Source of the DNA: Plantago elongata
Taxonomy: Eukaryota; Streptophyta; Magnoliopsida; Lamiales; Plantaginaceae
Direction of reading: 5' to 3'
DNA length: 64,000 bases
Assembly (NCBI GenBank): GCA_036897095.1
Contig: JAYMSP010000101.1
Location: 1 to 64,000, forward strand
Position 1 is the first letter of the stretch; every line of letters starts with the position of its first letter. The position numbers and the translations under genes are program-made. Below are positions 52,331 to 64,000 of this stretch, one piece after another. The notes beneath the pieces are model-generated. The model was not told where the DNA came from. It made no database searches and worked only from the letters and a program-made list of their open reading frames with translations.

Positions 52331-53300
52331 TTAGGGGAGACCCGTAACCAAATATAGATGAATTGTTTTTAGATATTTTCATTTACAAATTATAGTATAT
52401 GTGTAAGCTACGACAAAAACATAATTATATTTCTCAACTAAATTAAATAGTATAAGTATATATAGTATATTCTTTAGCTCTTATTGGAATATAATACATA
52501 TAGAAAATACCCCTTTATCCAAAATACTCGTTATAATCAGTCTCTTCATTTCATGCTATAGTCTTAGTTATACGCGATAAGCTACAAGTCCTTCTTGCTT
52601 GTTGTATAAGTCCAAAGTTAGTATTCATTTCCAACCCTACTTATTTCGATACACCTGGGTGATTCTGGTATATTTCTTAATATGAAAAGAAAATAAGAAT
52701 AACATGGGTAAGCGTGTATACTAATTTATAAAATATCATGTAAAAGCAAGAGAAAAAGTATACAATTTATTAGTAGTATTTTCTATCTAAGTAATCTATA
52801 AACACTCTCAGTAATAGTATACTATGTTGAATTTTCGTATAAGTTATTTTTATATCTTAGAAGTAATAACTCAAAGATTTACTTCTAGAGTTTTTTAATC
52901 CCGTTTTGGGGTGTTTGTTACTTAAATAACTAAGAAGTATAGTATGGAGCATAGTATTTTCTTACAGTACGTAGTCTAGAATATAAATAAAGATAGAGCT
53001 TTTTGCTTGTTTGGAATATTATATTAGAAATAACCCATATTGCTTGGGTTTTTAGCTTATATTATAGTAAGTAAATAAAGTCTTTCATTTAAATATTATT
53101 AAATTAACAAGTAATTAAGGTACATGTCTAAAAAAGATCATAGCTTCGTCTTTTACGGGATTTTGTAAGTGAAAGTACATAAATTCATTTCTTTATAGAT
53201 CCAGCTGTTTTATATCTTTTAACTTTTGTGTATGTATACAGTATTTATATTAATAAGTACGTAAAGTCTGTATAGAAGGAAGCGAGAAAGAGAACATACT
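52331..53300. other. AT-rich spacer, second texture
   Basis: No gene or structured RNA recognised. The short-word texture resumes to the right of about 53300. Confidence 0.5.
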
Positions 53301-53583
53301 CTAATTAAAAAATTACAAATTTAAAATACTACATATAAGAATTCTAAAAAAAGAAGGAGCTCTCAATAAATAGGTAAATAAGTCTTACTAAATATGTAGT
53401 ATGGCAATAACCCTTATTTTATATAAATATAAAATAAGATAGCTCATATATTTATATGAACTAAGTACTCTCTATTAGAGTAAGATAAAAAAAAATTTTC
53501 TAAAAAGGCTCCTGTGTAATCTTTTACTAAGTATGTTCTTATAAAATGAGAGCATACTATGTCCCATAAATTCAAGTTATCAA

Positions 53584-53633
53584 ATATAACACTAAATATA
53601 GAGGCAGTACTGCCTCTATATTTAGTGTTATAT
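53584..53633. repeat. Perfect 50-bp palindrome, no spacer
   Basis: Arms of 25 bases meet at GGCAGT/ACTGCC (between 53608 and 53609) without a single mismatch or loop base. The left arm starts ATATAACACTAAATATAGAG and the right arm is its exact reverse complement. It is the longest perfect inverted repeat I found in the window, with a G+C-containing core. A recent origin, such as a fold-back replication event, or active maintenance is implied, because perfect arms this long do not persist under neutral mutation. Confidence 0.95.
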
Positions 53634-54436
53634 CCAAGACGTGGGTATTTATTTCATAGTTTATAAAAAAGTATCCTAAAGCACAGGCATTAAATATTTA
53701 TAGAGGATATATTTAAAGTATAGAATAACCTTTCTTACTCTATAACAAAAGCGTAGAGGTACCCTTAGATCCGAAAGAACTTATCAAGTCTTTTTCATTA
53801 TTAAAATATTATAGGCGTATATCATGTATAATGATAATAGGAGTATACTGATGTTAAGAGGATATACTGCGTCATAAAGGTATAAGTATTATAAAAAATG
53901 GTATTAGCTATTCTATTTCCATTATAAACAAGGAATTTTTTAAGGTATTTATCTTACAAAGTTCAAGTAATAATAATTTAAATATACAAAGAGCCTCATA
54001 TAAGATAGGATTCCTAGTAAACACTTATTACTTTAAGGTACTAGTAAGAGAGAGACTTTTATGTATAATTAGTTTGTTATAAGAGGACTGTAGGCTTTAA
54101 TCTCCTCTTTAAGGCACTATGTCCTTTGTCTAGAGAGCATGGGTACATAGTAACCACTAACTCCTTTAAATTCTCTATGCCTTAATTATTTGCTAGAGGA
54201 ATAGATCCTATGTTGTTAAATAATTTATGCTTTCCTAATTAATCTAGAGCTTTTACATAGAAACATTATATGGAGGTAATACTATTTTCCCTTATAGTTA
54301 GACGATTTTTACCGAATATATAAATAATATAAGACAGGGACTCTTTTAGATAAGTAAGATGAGTCTCAACTTCGTGCTCATATATCTAGTTATTGGGAAA
54401 GGGGCTAAGGAAGTACTCGTTACTTTACTATTTATA

Positions 54437-54463
54437 TAGAGGTACTATAGACTAGTACCTCTA
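54437..54463. repeat. Hairpin, 11-bp perfect arms, 5-base loop
   Basis: TAGAGGTACTA (54437-54447) pairs with TAGTACCTCTA (54453-54463) around TAGAC. It contains the GTAC word common in this texture. Confidence 0.85.
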
Positions 54464-56506
54464 CATACTACTTGTACTGATAATTTAGAGTAACACAAGT
54501 ACTTAAATAAGTGTATCTCTTTTAGAAAATACTATAAATAATTGCCTAATTAAGTCTACCTTAAATTCATTCATTAGGTATGGTGAAAAATCTCACCATC
54601 AGTTAGTTTAGGTATTTCCTTTATAAAAAGTTAGGATCTTTGCTTTCTTAATAAATTATATAAAAAAGTATTACTCCTTAAGTAATCATCTAATAAAATG
54701 TAACTAAAAGTATGCCTTTTGATACAGAGGATAGTTACCTCTACCCTCTTTACTTAAGGTAATATAGTTGCACTAATAGCAGCTTGATTATTAGATTAGA
54801 GTAAAAGGTTGTATAGCACTTTATTTATAAACCTTATCATTTAAAGAAGGTACTTAGATCTTTCTAAGTCTCTACAGGGTTTTATACCTAGAGTAGTAGT
54901 AGTAAAGATTCTAGTTATCTATATTATTAAAGTGCTTTAGTAAATAATTACCTAATAGTGCATGCTTTAAGTCTAATTCTTCGTTAAATATTTGAGTGTT
55001 TCTACTTTTCTTAAAAAAAAATTTATAATATTTCCTAGAACATACAGAAGTGTAGTACCGTTTCTTCTCCAAAAGCATATAAAAGGGGTCTTGTCACAAT
55101 TCTTTTTAAGCATAAAATATGTAAAGGAATAGGCATACACGCTTCCTTTTAGATATTTAGCAAGACCTTTATGATAGTTTCATAGAGATATATTTTAAAT
55201 AAATACTTGTAGTATAATAAAATAGGAGTATACATAAGCATGAGGGCTAAAGCCACTTCCTTCTTTATTATATTAAGGGTATTGGTTACTAATGTCTCCT
55301 AGTAAATACTAGCTTACTAATAGATTCTCCTTGCTTAACGGCATTACTATGTTTTAGAGCATTCTATTTTATGTAATCTTCTATAGCATAATCTAGTAAA
55401 ACTTTATAATATAAGAGGTAGGGTACCCTTATACCCAGTATTTAGTGATTTTCCAGGTTACTCATTTTACATAGTTTCATTTTTAAGCCTAACAAATTTA
55501 TAAATATAAAATAATATATTAATAGTTCTCTTTTATATAGGCAAGTAACTCTAAACAAACTCCTTTTCCTTGTATTTTATATGCTACTTTTTATACTTTA
55601 AAAAAATTATATAAGTACTACTTAACTCTTTGCTAGAGAGTATTAGGTGATAATAACTTACTAAGTTTTAATTATCTAATTATTTAGGGAGTAATCACTT
55701 ATCCTTTCAAATCTAAAGCATGCATAATTATTAAGGGTGAATGAAAACTCTCTTCTATCTCAAGGATTATCCCCTACACATATTTATAAAGAAGTTCTAA
55801 AGCCGTAAATATTTATAAGAACTAAGGGTAACTTAAAGTGTAACTAGAACACTCGAGCTTAAGCTCCTATTGGAAAATATTATAGCTCTCTAATAAAAGT
55901 AAGTTACTTATTATTATTAAACGAAAGTTCTCTACTCTTAAGGTATAAGGGGCGTGTATGTACAAACTTTTCATAATCAAGCTATAAATTATAAAAAATT
56001 CTAAAGTACTACGAGATAATCCTATGTCACTAATAGAATCATGAAAACCTTAATTAAGCTATGCAAATATAAATGCCCCTAGATATGGATATTAATAATA
56101 ATATATCGTAAGAGGCCAATACTTAATTATTATACTCTGTTACACTTAAGGTAAGCATAAAGGAAATGCATAAGGTACTCTTGCGTATTCTCTTGCCTAA
56201 TAAATTAATCTATAGTTATACATTTAATCCAGTACTTCTTACTAGGGGCCCCCCCAACAAAATTGCTTAAGGTAAAGGTATAAGTCTCTAAGGTAGCATA
56301 GTAACATATTAAGTGCTTTATATTATAATGTAAAAGGTTACAGTCCTTATCATACGCAGAGAGTTTAATTCTAACTAGATTACTTTAAAATAACTCTATT
56401 ATAAGAATACTCTAGCAAGTAATTCCTTCTTTAGAGTCTTCTAATTATTTACTCAATATAAGTGATATCCCTTTCACAAAGATATAATTATCCAAGTGCT
56501 GCAAAC

Positions 56507-56538
56507 TCTAATCTCTAGTAAGCTTAAGATATTGTATA
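56507..56538 (+). repeat. Dispersed direct repeat, copy 1 (32 bp)
   Basis: TCTAATCTCTAGTAAGCTTA followed by AGATATTGTATA is repeated exactly at 59683-59714. Similarity continues weakly upstream (CAAGTGC before both). No coding content. Confidence 0.9.
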
Positions 56539-57351
56539 GGTTATACTCTTCTTTTACAAAAGTTTAGAGGTTTTTGGAAGTAGTCTAAATCTACATTAAG
56601 CGATACTCTATATGATCTAGGCTCTACTAGGCTATAAGATAGTTTATTATACGTATACTTATCTAATTAATAGCGCAAAGGGACTTATCTTACGAAGGAC
56701 AAAGTTAACCATATATATATATTTTAATATCTCCTCCTTAAGGGATAGGGTGTAATGACTCATTCTTATCTAGTAAACCTAATATGAAAGGTGCTTAAAC
56801 TTTGTGTCATTTTATTAAAAAGGTAACTTCAGTTTGCTTCAGATTTTATATAAAAGGGGTCTTTTTAAAGTATTATGCTCTTTTAAGTTAAGACAATACT
56901 TTAGATTAGTCTCTTTCATGAGATAATAGGCAACTATGTGTTTATATTTATTTGTTAATGAAGAAAAAGGGCTCAAGAAGGGATTTTTTTACTTTAAACT
57001 TATTAAGTACTAGAGAATACAATAATACTTTATAGGTACCTAAAACTGCGCTTTCCTTTTTTTTACTAATCTATTCTTTACAAAGTACTTTATGAGATGC
57101 AATGTCATAATTAAGCTTATCTTTAAATCACTTCTTAGTTATAGAGAATAGAGAGACTGGAAATACTCTAGGCCTATATCAATAGTTAGGTATATTTTTA
57201 GTATAAAATTATATCTCATGATTCTTAAAGTAAAATAGGTAAGGGAAGTTTTGTATATAAAGGCTGTAGTACACTTTATTTATGCATTTGTTTAAGCCTA
57301 AGTATTTACGCATTTAAGGTCTAGATTAAAGGGTTATTATACTCCAGCTTT

Positions 57352-57381
57352 CTTTTTTATTAGATATATCTAATAAAAAAG
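57352..57381. repeat. Perfect 30-bp palindrome
   Basis: Arms of 15 bases, CTTTTTTATTAGATA and its reverse complement, meet at 57366/57367 with no loop. Strongly AT-rich. Confidence 0.9.
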
Positions 57382-59682
57382 TTGTAAGTACTGCAGTAAT
57401 AGAGCTCTAATGGGGTAAGAAGTACATAGGCCTCTTATAATACAAGAGCAAGTAATTTTAAAACAAAGAGAGGAGAAACATGTATAATTATATCTAAGAA
57501 TGCACGACTATTTGTTAAAACTATAGTATAAAAAGACGACTCTTCTAACGACAACATAGAGGAACTCACTTAATAGGTATAAGGGAACAAACCTACCTTT
57601 TAAGAAGGATTAAAACTAAATTATTATGTTAAATTAAAGTATATAGATACTACTCTCATACAAGTAAAGTATTTCTCAAGAGAATTTAATTATTATAAGC
57701 TCTTTACTACGCAGACTCTAACATTAGTGACTAGTTTATAGGTGTTAATAGCTTTACTACTAAAGTAATTAGAGAGATACATCTGCTTAATTGTTTGTTA
57801 AGGAGAAAGAGGGGCTATCTTCTCTTACCCTAAGTACTTGCTTTACTTAATAATTCTAGAAATACTAACTAAAATCGTGATTATAAATTTCTAAAGCATA
57901 AATATTTCCCCTATAAAATGCTGCGACTACTGGCGGGGTATTTTTGTATAAAGTAACTAAAGTGTTATCCCTCTCTAACACTTGACACTCTATTTCTAAT
58001 ATATTTATAAAAACGAACTATCTCCTTACTAAATGTACTTAAGACTAAAGATGTAATAGAGCGTATTCTTTTCTATTCTATAGAATACTATAATTGAATA
58101 TTAACCTGACATAGCTTTTATAAGGGGTAAAATGTGCCTTTCTTACTCTTTTTTTAATACTTCCTATTTTATTTTAGATTTCTTGCTATATAAACATGTC
58201 TTAGAATGATTTTAGATATATTATATAATTAAAAATTAAATTAGAGTACTTTAGATTTGCTATATTAAGAAGCGTCTTATACTTGCGCAGTTATTATCTT
58301 TATAACAAGAGAGAGAGGGATTGCCTTTATCTTATTTATAGAATTTTATATAGTGAGAAGCTTTCTCTTCTAATTAATTGTATAAATAAAGTTATTCCAA
58401 AGTACTTAATACACTATAGAATCAGTACCGTTATTTATTATAGTAATACGTGTATAAGGTTTTGTTGTATGCTAAGAGAGTACGTTTTAATTAATACATA
58501 AATAATATATTTTATATAAATATCTTCTTCTTTACAAATACTTTCTCTTACTTTCTTAAATAATATGCGAAAGTTTCCTTTAGTAGGAGTTCTTATATAC
58601 TCTAAATATTTTACTAATACTTTTAGAAAGATGTACTACTGGAAACTCCCCTACACTTTACCAGTAATATATCTATGCTAAAGTTGTATTTATATATTAT
58701 AGAAGGGGGATCTCACTCTTGCGTATGAATTATATTTAAAATTATATTTTATAAGATATAACAGTAACTTAAATTTCTTGCTTACTAGAGAGGAGTAATC
58801 TATAAACTTAACTTTATAAACGAAGAAACTTTACCTGGAGTATTTACTTTTTTTGTTATATATTTTTACTAAGAAAGAAGAGAGTACACCCTTTATATAT
58901 ATATACAGGATTAAATATGAGAGAAAGGATATTATGAAAGAGCTAGTACCAAAACTCCTACTCTATTACTACTTTATTGAAATATGACAATATATACTAG
59001 TCACTATTAATAAAGAATTAAAGAAGGAATATACACTAGGTATACGGCAGTAATGCTCATGAATACTTTTAGCTATAAATAACACGTTTAGTAACACTTA
59101 GAAACACTTATGCAAGCACTCCTTTTAGTTAGTTTAGGGTTTTATTATATCTCTAATAAATAGTGCTGTAGCTTTATTACATAAATATACTTGTTAAAAA
59201 TGAGTGAATAAAGCATCTTCTCTTTTATAGTTTAGCGGATAGAATAAGATAACTTTCTTAATAATAATATAAAAATACAGGTAACTAGGTACACTTCTTT
59301 CTTTTAAAAATATTTGCTTAAGATATAATATAATTTCTAAAACATAAGTAACTTAATAAGTCTTGTGCTGCATATTAGTAATGCATCATTATAAACTAGT
59401 ACCTGATATAGAGTCTTTTATAATAGAAATTATATTACTCTCTGCATAAAAAATTTTTTTTAACTAGTTACATTAAAGATAAGTACTCCCTAAGAAATGG
59501 AGAACTACTACTTTTTACCAGATGATTAGGGCTTGATTAACTTGCTTGTGAAAGAGAGTATTTTATATTAGAGAAAGCATACACAATTACTTTTTGTTAG
59601 AGTCTACTCCTATAAGAGAGTGAGTGTCGAGTACTTACCCTACGCGTTTTAAAAGATTACATGAGCTATCTCAAGTGCAAAT

Positions 59683-59714
59683 TCTAATCTCTAGTAAGCT
59701 TAAGATATTGTATA
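59683..59714 (+). repeat. Dispersed direct repeat, copy 2 (32 bp)
   Basis: Exact second copy of the 56507-56538 sequence, same orientation, 3176 bases downstream. It is short enough to be either a trace of a decayed element or a substrate for microhomology recombination. Confidence 0.9.
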
Positions 59715-60362
59715 AATAGAGGATACTTGGATAACTAAGGTATAGGATTATTTACCCCTATCCCTATATTTTATAATATACTTACTAATCTAAGAGAAGG
59801 TATTTAACATATGTTCATGCAAGTAGCTAACCTAATTATGTGAAAGACGCATATAGTATATTAGTCTTAGTACTCTACTAAGTATAGGAAGAAAGTATTA
59901 TCATGTCCTTTCTTAGCTTGTAAAGTATTACCCTCCCTTACTTATATATTTAAAGTAATTGTCATGCTTAAGAGAGGTCTTTATGTTCACTCTGTCATAT
60001 AGTGTGTAATTTAGTGTACGTTTACAGTTATAAAATTATATAAGATGAGAGTATTTCTCTTTTCTATAATTTTTAGTGAGTACATATCTATTACTATTAG
60101 ATAATGAGTAAGACTTAATTTATTACTTACCCCTTTGAAATACTTGAGCCTTTGCAATAAAAAAGGTCTTGTCTTTATAGTAATGAGGAGATTTTCCTAT
60201 ATTATCTCTTAGTAATCTATACAATTTTGGAAGTACCTAATTTGTATAATAAATTTTTATAATAATGAAAGATGCCTAGAATCTATTTTATAACATACTT
60301 GCGTAAGGGAGAAGTTTAGTAAAACACATTGAGTTAAAGTACATAAATACATACGTTCTTAT

Positions 60363-60384
60363 TAAGGCATTTATAAATGCCTTA
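60363..60384. repeat. Perfect 22-bp palindrome
   Basis: TAAGGCATTTA (60363-60373) is followed directly by TAAATGCCTTA (60374-60384), its exact reverse complement. It is built from the GGCA/TGCC words typical of this texture. Confidence 0.9.
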
Positions 60385-63300
60385 CCTTAATAATTTGAAG
60401 AAAAATCTTATAGAGTAGAGAGTTGCTTAAGTATACTACTCTACGAATGGGTACATACTTTAGGAATGTTTCTAACACGTGCTGGTGCTCTTCTATATAT
60501 ATATATAGCTGGAAAATTTTGTACTACTAGTTATAGCTTACTCCTAATAGTAATAGAATATAGTTACATAAAGGAAGACCTCTTTCTTGTATAATCTTAA
60601 TAAGAGGGTGCTATATTATTTAATAAATATTAAAGTATTATACACGTGGCTGGTAAAGTCTCCCATATAAATACTAAATATAAAACACGCATTTGCCTAA
60701 AGCTTGAGGTTCTTCTTACTACTCTTATCTATAACTAAGTTATTCTATGTAACATATTTTATAGCTAAAGGATTACTAGCCTATTATTTTTAAGGCACTC
60801 GCATAAAGTACTTATCATATAAACATATAAAGAGTAAGTTTACTCTCTGGGCAAAGGCCTTAACTCTCTAACCGAGTCTCTATTAAAGGTTACGCTATAC
60901 TTTTACTAAATACAAGAGGATAAAAATTAACTCACTCTAGTAACTTAAGAATATAGAATTATTTAGAAATAACTTTTATAAAAAATATAAGAAAACCTTA
61001 GCAAACCATATATAGGAGAAATTATACCACATACTTAAGAGCAAGAGCATTTCTTACTCTCTCTTCCATTTTATATAACTATAGACCTAACTACTAGAAT
61101 CTAAGGATAAAGACTTTATGAGTTACTACTTTACCCCAGTACTAGATTATTTACTAATGAGATATAAATCTGCGACTTGACTAAGTACACTAAGTTTGTA
61201 TAATTCTATAAGTAGAAGGAGGAAGTATACCCTATCCCTTAAGTATAAATATAATCTTGTAAGGTAAACCCTGTATAATAAACTCTTTCTCAAGTAATTA
61301 TTAGGTAAAAAAAAAAGTACACCTCTTCTAGTTTAGTAATGGTGTAGTAACTCCCCTTCTGTATAAAATGTAAGGGAATAGGTATCATTCTCTATAGTTA
61401 CTACTAATAATCAAGTCTTTCTTAAATATAATTTCTTAAAAAGATAAATATAGGCGTAAGGAGAGGCTAGAAAGTACCTCTCTCATATAGTAAATGATTT
61501 TTATCAAGGTACTTATATTCAATATTCAAGAAGAATTACATTTGAGTTGTCTCCTCTGTATTATTCATAGGTCAGTTAACAATTATTATAGTATACTCTC
61601 TTCCTAGATATCTATTATATTATTATAACTAAGCCATTCTTTCTCTCTTATAGAAGTATACTTAAGTGTGAGTTGTCCTTTAAGTTTTAGTGACTTATGC
61701 CTTATTAAATGTGAGTTATAAGAGATACATGTAGATACGCCTTCTCTATATAAGATCCCTTATAATTAAGTATAAATTTAAGTCTTAAGGGAGAGCTGTA
61801 TGATCTCTTGCCCTTAGTTATATTAGTAATTGTACAGTAAATTAAGCGTGAATTATTAAATGACTTGCCCTATAAAAGTTTAGCTACTAAATTAATTATA
61901 ATTATTACTCTAGGGGAATATCGTGCTTTAAGAAAGATTTTAGCTAAAGTTTAAATACTCAAGCACTTAGATTAAGAAGAGACTTATACTTGTTCAATTA
62001 TACAAGGGAGAGTTACTTATATAATCATATTTTACTGTTAAATAAGGAAGGGTCTATGTACTTGCTTACTAAAGTATAAGACTAAAGAGGCTTAATTAGG
62101 CAATTTCTATAAACTTACTATAAAGACTAGTTAAATATTAGTTAATAAAGATGAAAGAGAATTTCTTTTTATACAAGGGGTGCACTAACTATATAATTAT
62201 GTACTATATTATAAAATTTTTCTATAGCTAGAGTATAGTACTCCCTTCTTTATATTTATTTAGAGCCTTACCCAAGATTTCTTATTAAAAGAGTGCACAA
62301 GAAACCCTTTATTAAAATTTTTATTAATGTAGGGTCTCCTAAAGAAGAGTATTCCCCTATAACCTTAGCTTATAAAAGTATGTGCATCTTAAACAACTTA
62401 ATTAATTCTATTTTACTAGTGACGAAAGGCATTCTCTTTACTAAAAGAGCTTAGCTAATCTATGAGCCTGCACGCTAGTTTTAGACCTTACTAATCGAGA
62501 GCAAATATATTGCTTCTTCTATAATGTATAATTTTTTTATAATTCCTTAATACAAAGCACTTGTGACTAGAGAATACACTAATTATTATAGGAGTATACA
62601 CTTAAGATATCGCCTATAAATTAACTATATAGATTATTCTAAGAAAGAGATTTACTTGTACTCTATTTAATAAAAGTACTTAAGATATGAAAGAGATTCC
62701 TTACTTAAACTATAAGAAAGACTTGTGTTAAACTATTATAAACTCTACTTTCTATTTATAGAAAATATAGCTCTGACAAAGTATATATATGATGAGGCAA
62801 TAATTCTTATGCTTTTGTTATAAAATGATACTTTAAAGATAAAGGACTTATTGCTAAGGAGCAACTCTCTATGTTATAAGAAAGGTACACTACCCTTGTA
62901 AAATATGTGACAGCTAACTCTACATTTTCTAGTAATATTTAAAAGAAGAAAAGAGGACTATAACCTCATAATTAAATAGTATCCTCCCTTAATAAATAAT
63001 TATACTCTAATGATGCTGAGTTAGATAAGTACCCTTCACTACGCTTAATATAGAGAGAGGTAAGTTGCCTTGTTATAGAGAGCATGCTTCAGGTATACTC
63101 TATGATATTTTATAAATAACTTAATTAAAGAAGTAAATAAATTTTAGAGTGCCTTAAGTCTTAAGTATAGGTGTCTACCTTATAGAGTATTGCCTTTTAA
63201 ACATAGGTTTAAATTTTATTATAGAAGAAGGGAAAGCTACTATTAATAAATATCTTATATTAACTCTTATTTAGTTAATCATCACTTATAGAGAAAACTA

Positions 63301-64000
63301 GTACTCTACATACATAATTTATTAATGGTTATCTTAATCTTATTCTCTAAAATTTTATTTAAAAAGAGAAGAGCTACTTACTAGTAATCACGTCGCAATA
63401 AATTAGGAACAAGCACATATACTTCTAGCAAAAATATCTGCAGAGTAGTATCCTGTAAATTAAATTGATTGAATAATTATACTTAAATATAATGTGCTTT
63501 AATATAATCTACTAAAAGTAATATATATACACTTACATGCCCAGAAGATAGGAGGGAGAAATCTCTAATTACCTTATATAATACTTAAATAATTAAGGAG
63601 GCTTAGCTTATAATACTATCTTGTGTTGAGTACCCTAGCCTTATTAGAAAAATTATTTGTAGTAAGATGATATCCCTATGTTCTCTATAAGTAACTAGGC
63701 TAAACTGTAAAGTAAAAACACGTGTCTTAGGATTCCTCCCTTTTATTATATATATATAGACACGAAGTTGTACACTATCTTTATTACTATAGCACAAAGC
63801 ATTTTTGTATAGAGTTAGACTATGTTGTTCCTTCGTAAACTCTTGTAAGTGTATAACCTTAAATGCTCTAGACTTAATGGATTATTACTAGAATAACTAT
63901 AATATTTATACTTAAGGTGATATATTAGAAAATATTAGAGAATTATGCCAGAACGAAAGAGTTTCTTAACTTTACAAAAAGGTTACTAAATAAAATTTCA

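Larger units (their letters stand above)
53301..64000. other. AT-rich spacer of word-repeat texture to window end, no gene
   Basis: Same vocabulary as 11450-31500, mixing into the second texture after about 63550. It holds the longest perfect palindrome in the window and several others, plus a 32-bp dispersed direct repeat. The short frames at 58283-58501 (plus) and 63603-63797 (minus) have no family resemblance. A run of 7 C follows GGGG near 56247-56257. No gene recognised. Confidence 0.65.

Noticed and set aside
1-64000. Plant mitochondrial promoter motifs (CRTA or ATAAGAGA type)
   Set aside because: Near-matches occur all over this AT-rich sequence, so without mapped transcript ends none can be supported.
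1-64000. CRISPR arrays, transposable elements or plastid DNA inserts
   Set aside because: No regularly spaced exact repeats, no reverse transcriptase, integrase or transposase motifs and no plastid gene sequences were seen on either strand.

Overview
The window looks like a stretch of a very large, AT-rich land-plant mitochondrial chromosome in which genes are extremely sparse. Three anchors support this: a plant-type mitochondrial rps13, the second and third exons of nad1 with group II intron remnants on both sides, and a fragment of the mitochondrial large-subunit (26S) rRNA gene. The order rps13 then nad1 exons 2-3 is a classic plant mitochondrial arrangement. Exons 2 and 3 are fused here with no trace of intron nad1i477. 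From memory, loss of that intron separates the non-Pinaceae conifers from Pinaceae, so a cupressophyte conifer is my best guess. This is an inference from one character.

Layout. Positions 1-3230 are AT-rich spacer. Positions 3230-5930 form the only gene-bearing island, with clearly higher G+C. It holds, in order, a tRNA-like element without a clear T stem, two strong hairpins, rps13 (4117-4470), domains V and VI of the trans-spliced intron nad1i394, the fused nad1 exons 2+3 (4624-4898), the 5' half of trans-spliced intron nad1i669, and about 450 bases of unidentified sequence. From 5930 to the end there is no recognisable protein gene. A decayed or partial 26S rRNA segment lies at 34021-34430. 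Two small higher-G+C islands of unknown origin lie near 51320-51490 and 51880-52330.

The non-coding DNA comes in two textures. One (about 1-3230, 5930-6890, 11450-31500, 53300-63550) is built from a small vocabulary of short words (TATAAA, CTTAAGTA, GAGTACTC, GGGTGCACC and relatives), many self-complementary, typically a purine run turning into a pyrimidine run every few tens of bases. The other (about 6890-11450 and 31500-53300) lacks this vocabulary or has much less of it. The first texture also holds most of the long perfect palindromes: 50 bp at 53584, 32 bp at 22424, 30 bp at 57352 and 22 bp at 60363. This word-built spacer is the least explained thing in the window. It could be the residue of a short palindromic repeat that proliferated and decayed.

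Functionally, rps13 supplies a mitoribosomal small-subunit protein. The nad1 block supplies the middle of a complex I membrane subunit. That transcript must be joined in trans to exon 1 upstream and exon 4 downstream, neither of which is in the window.
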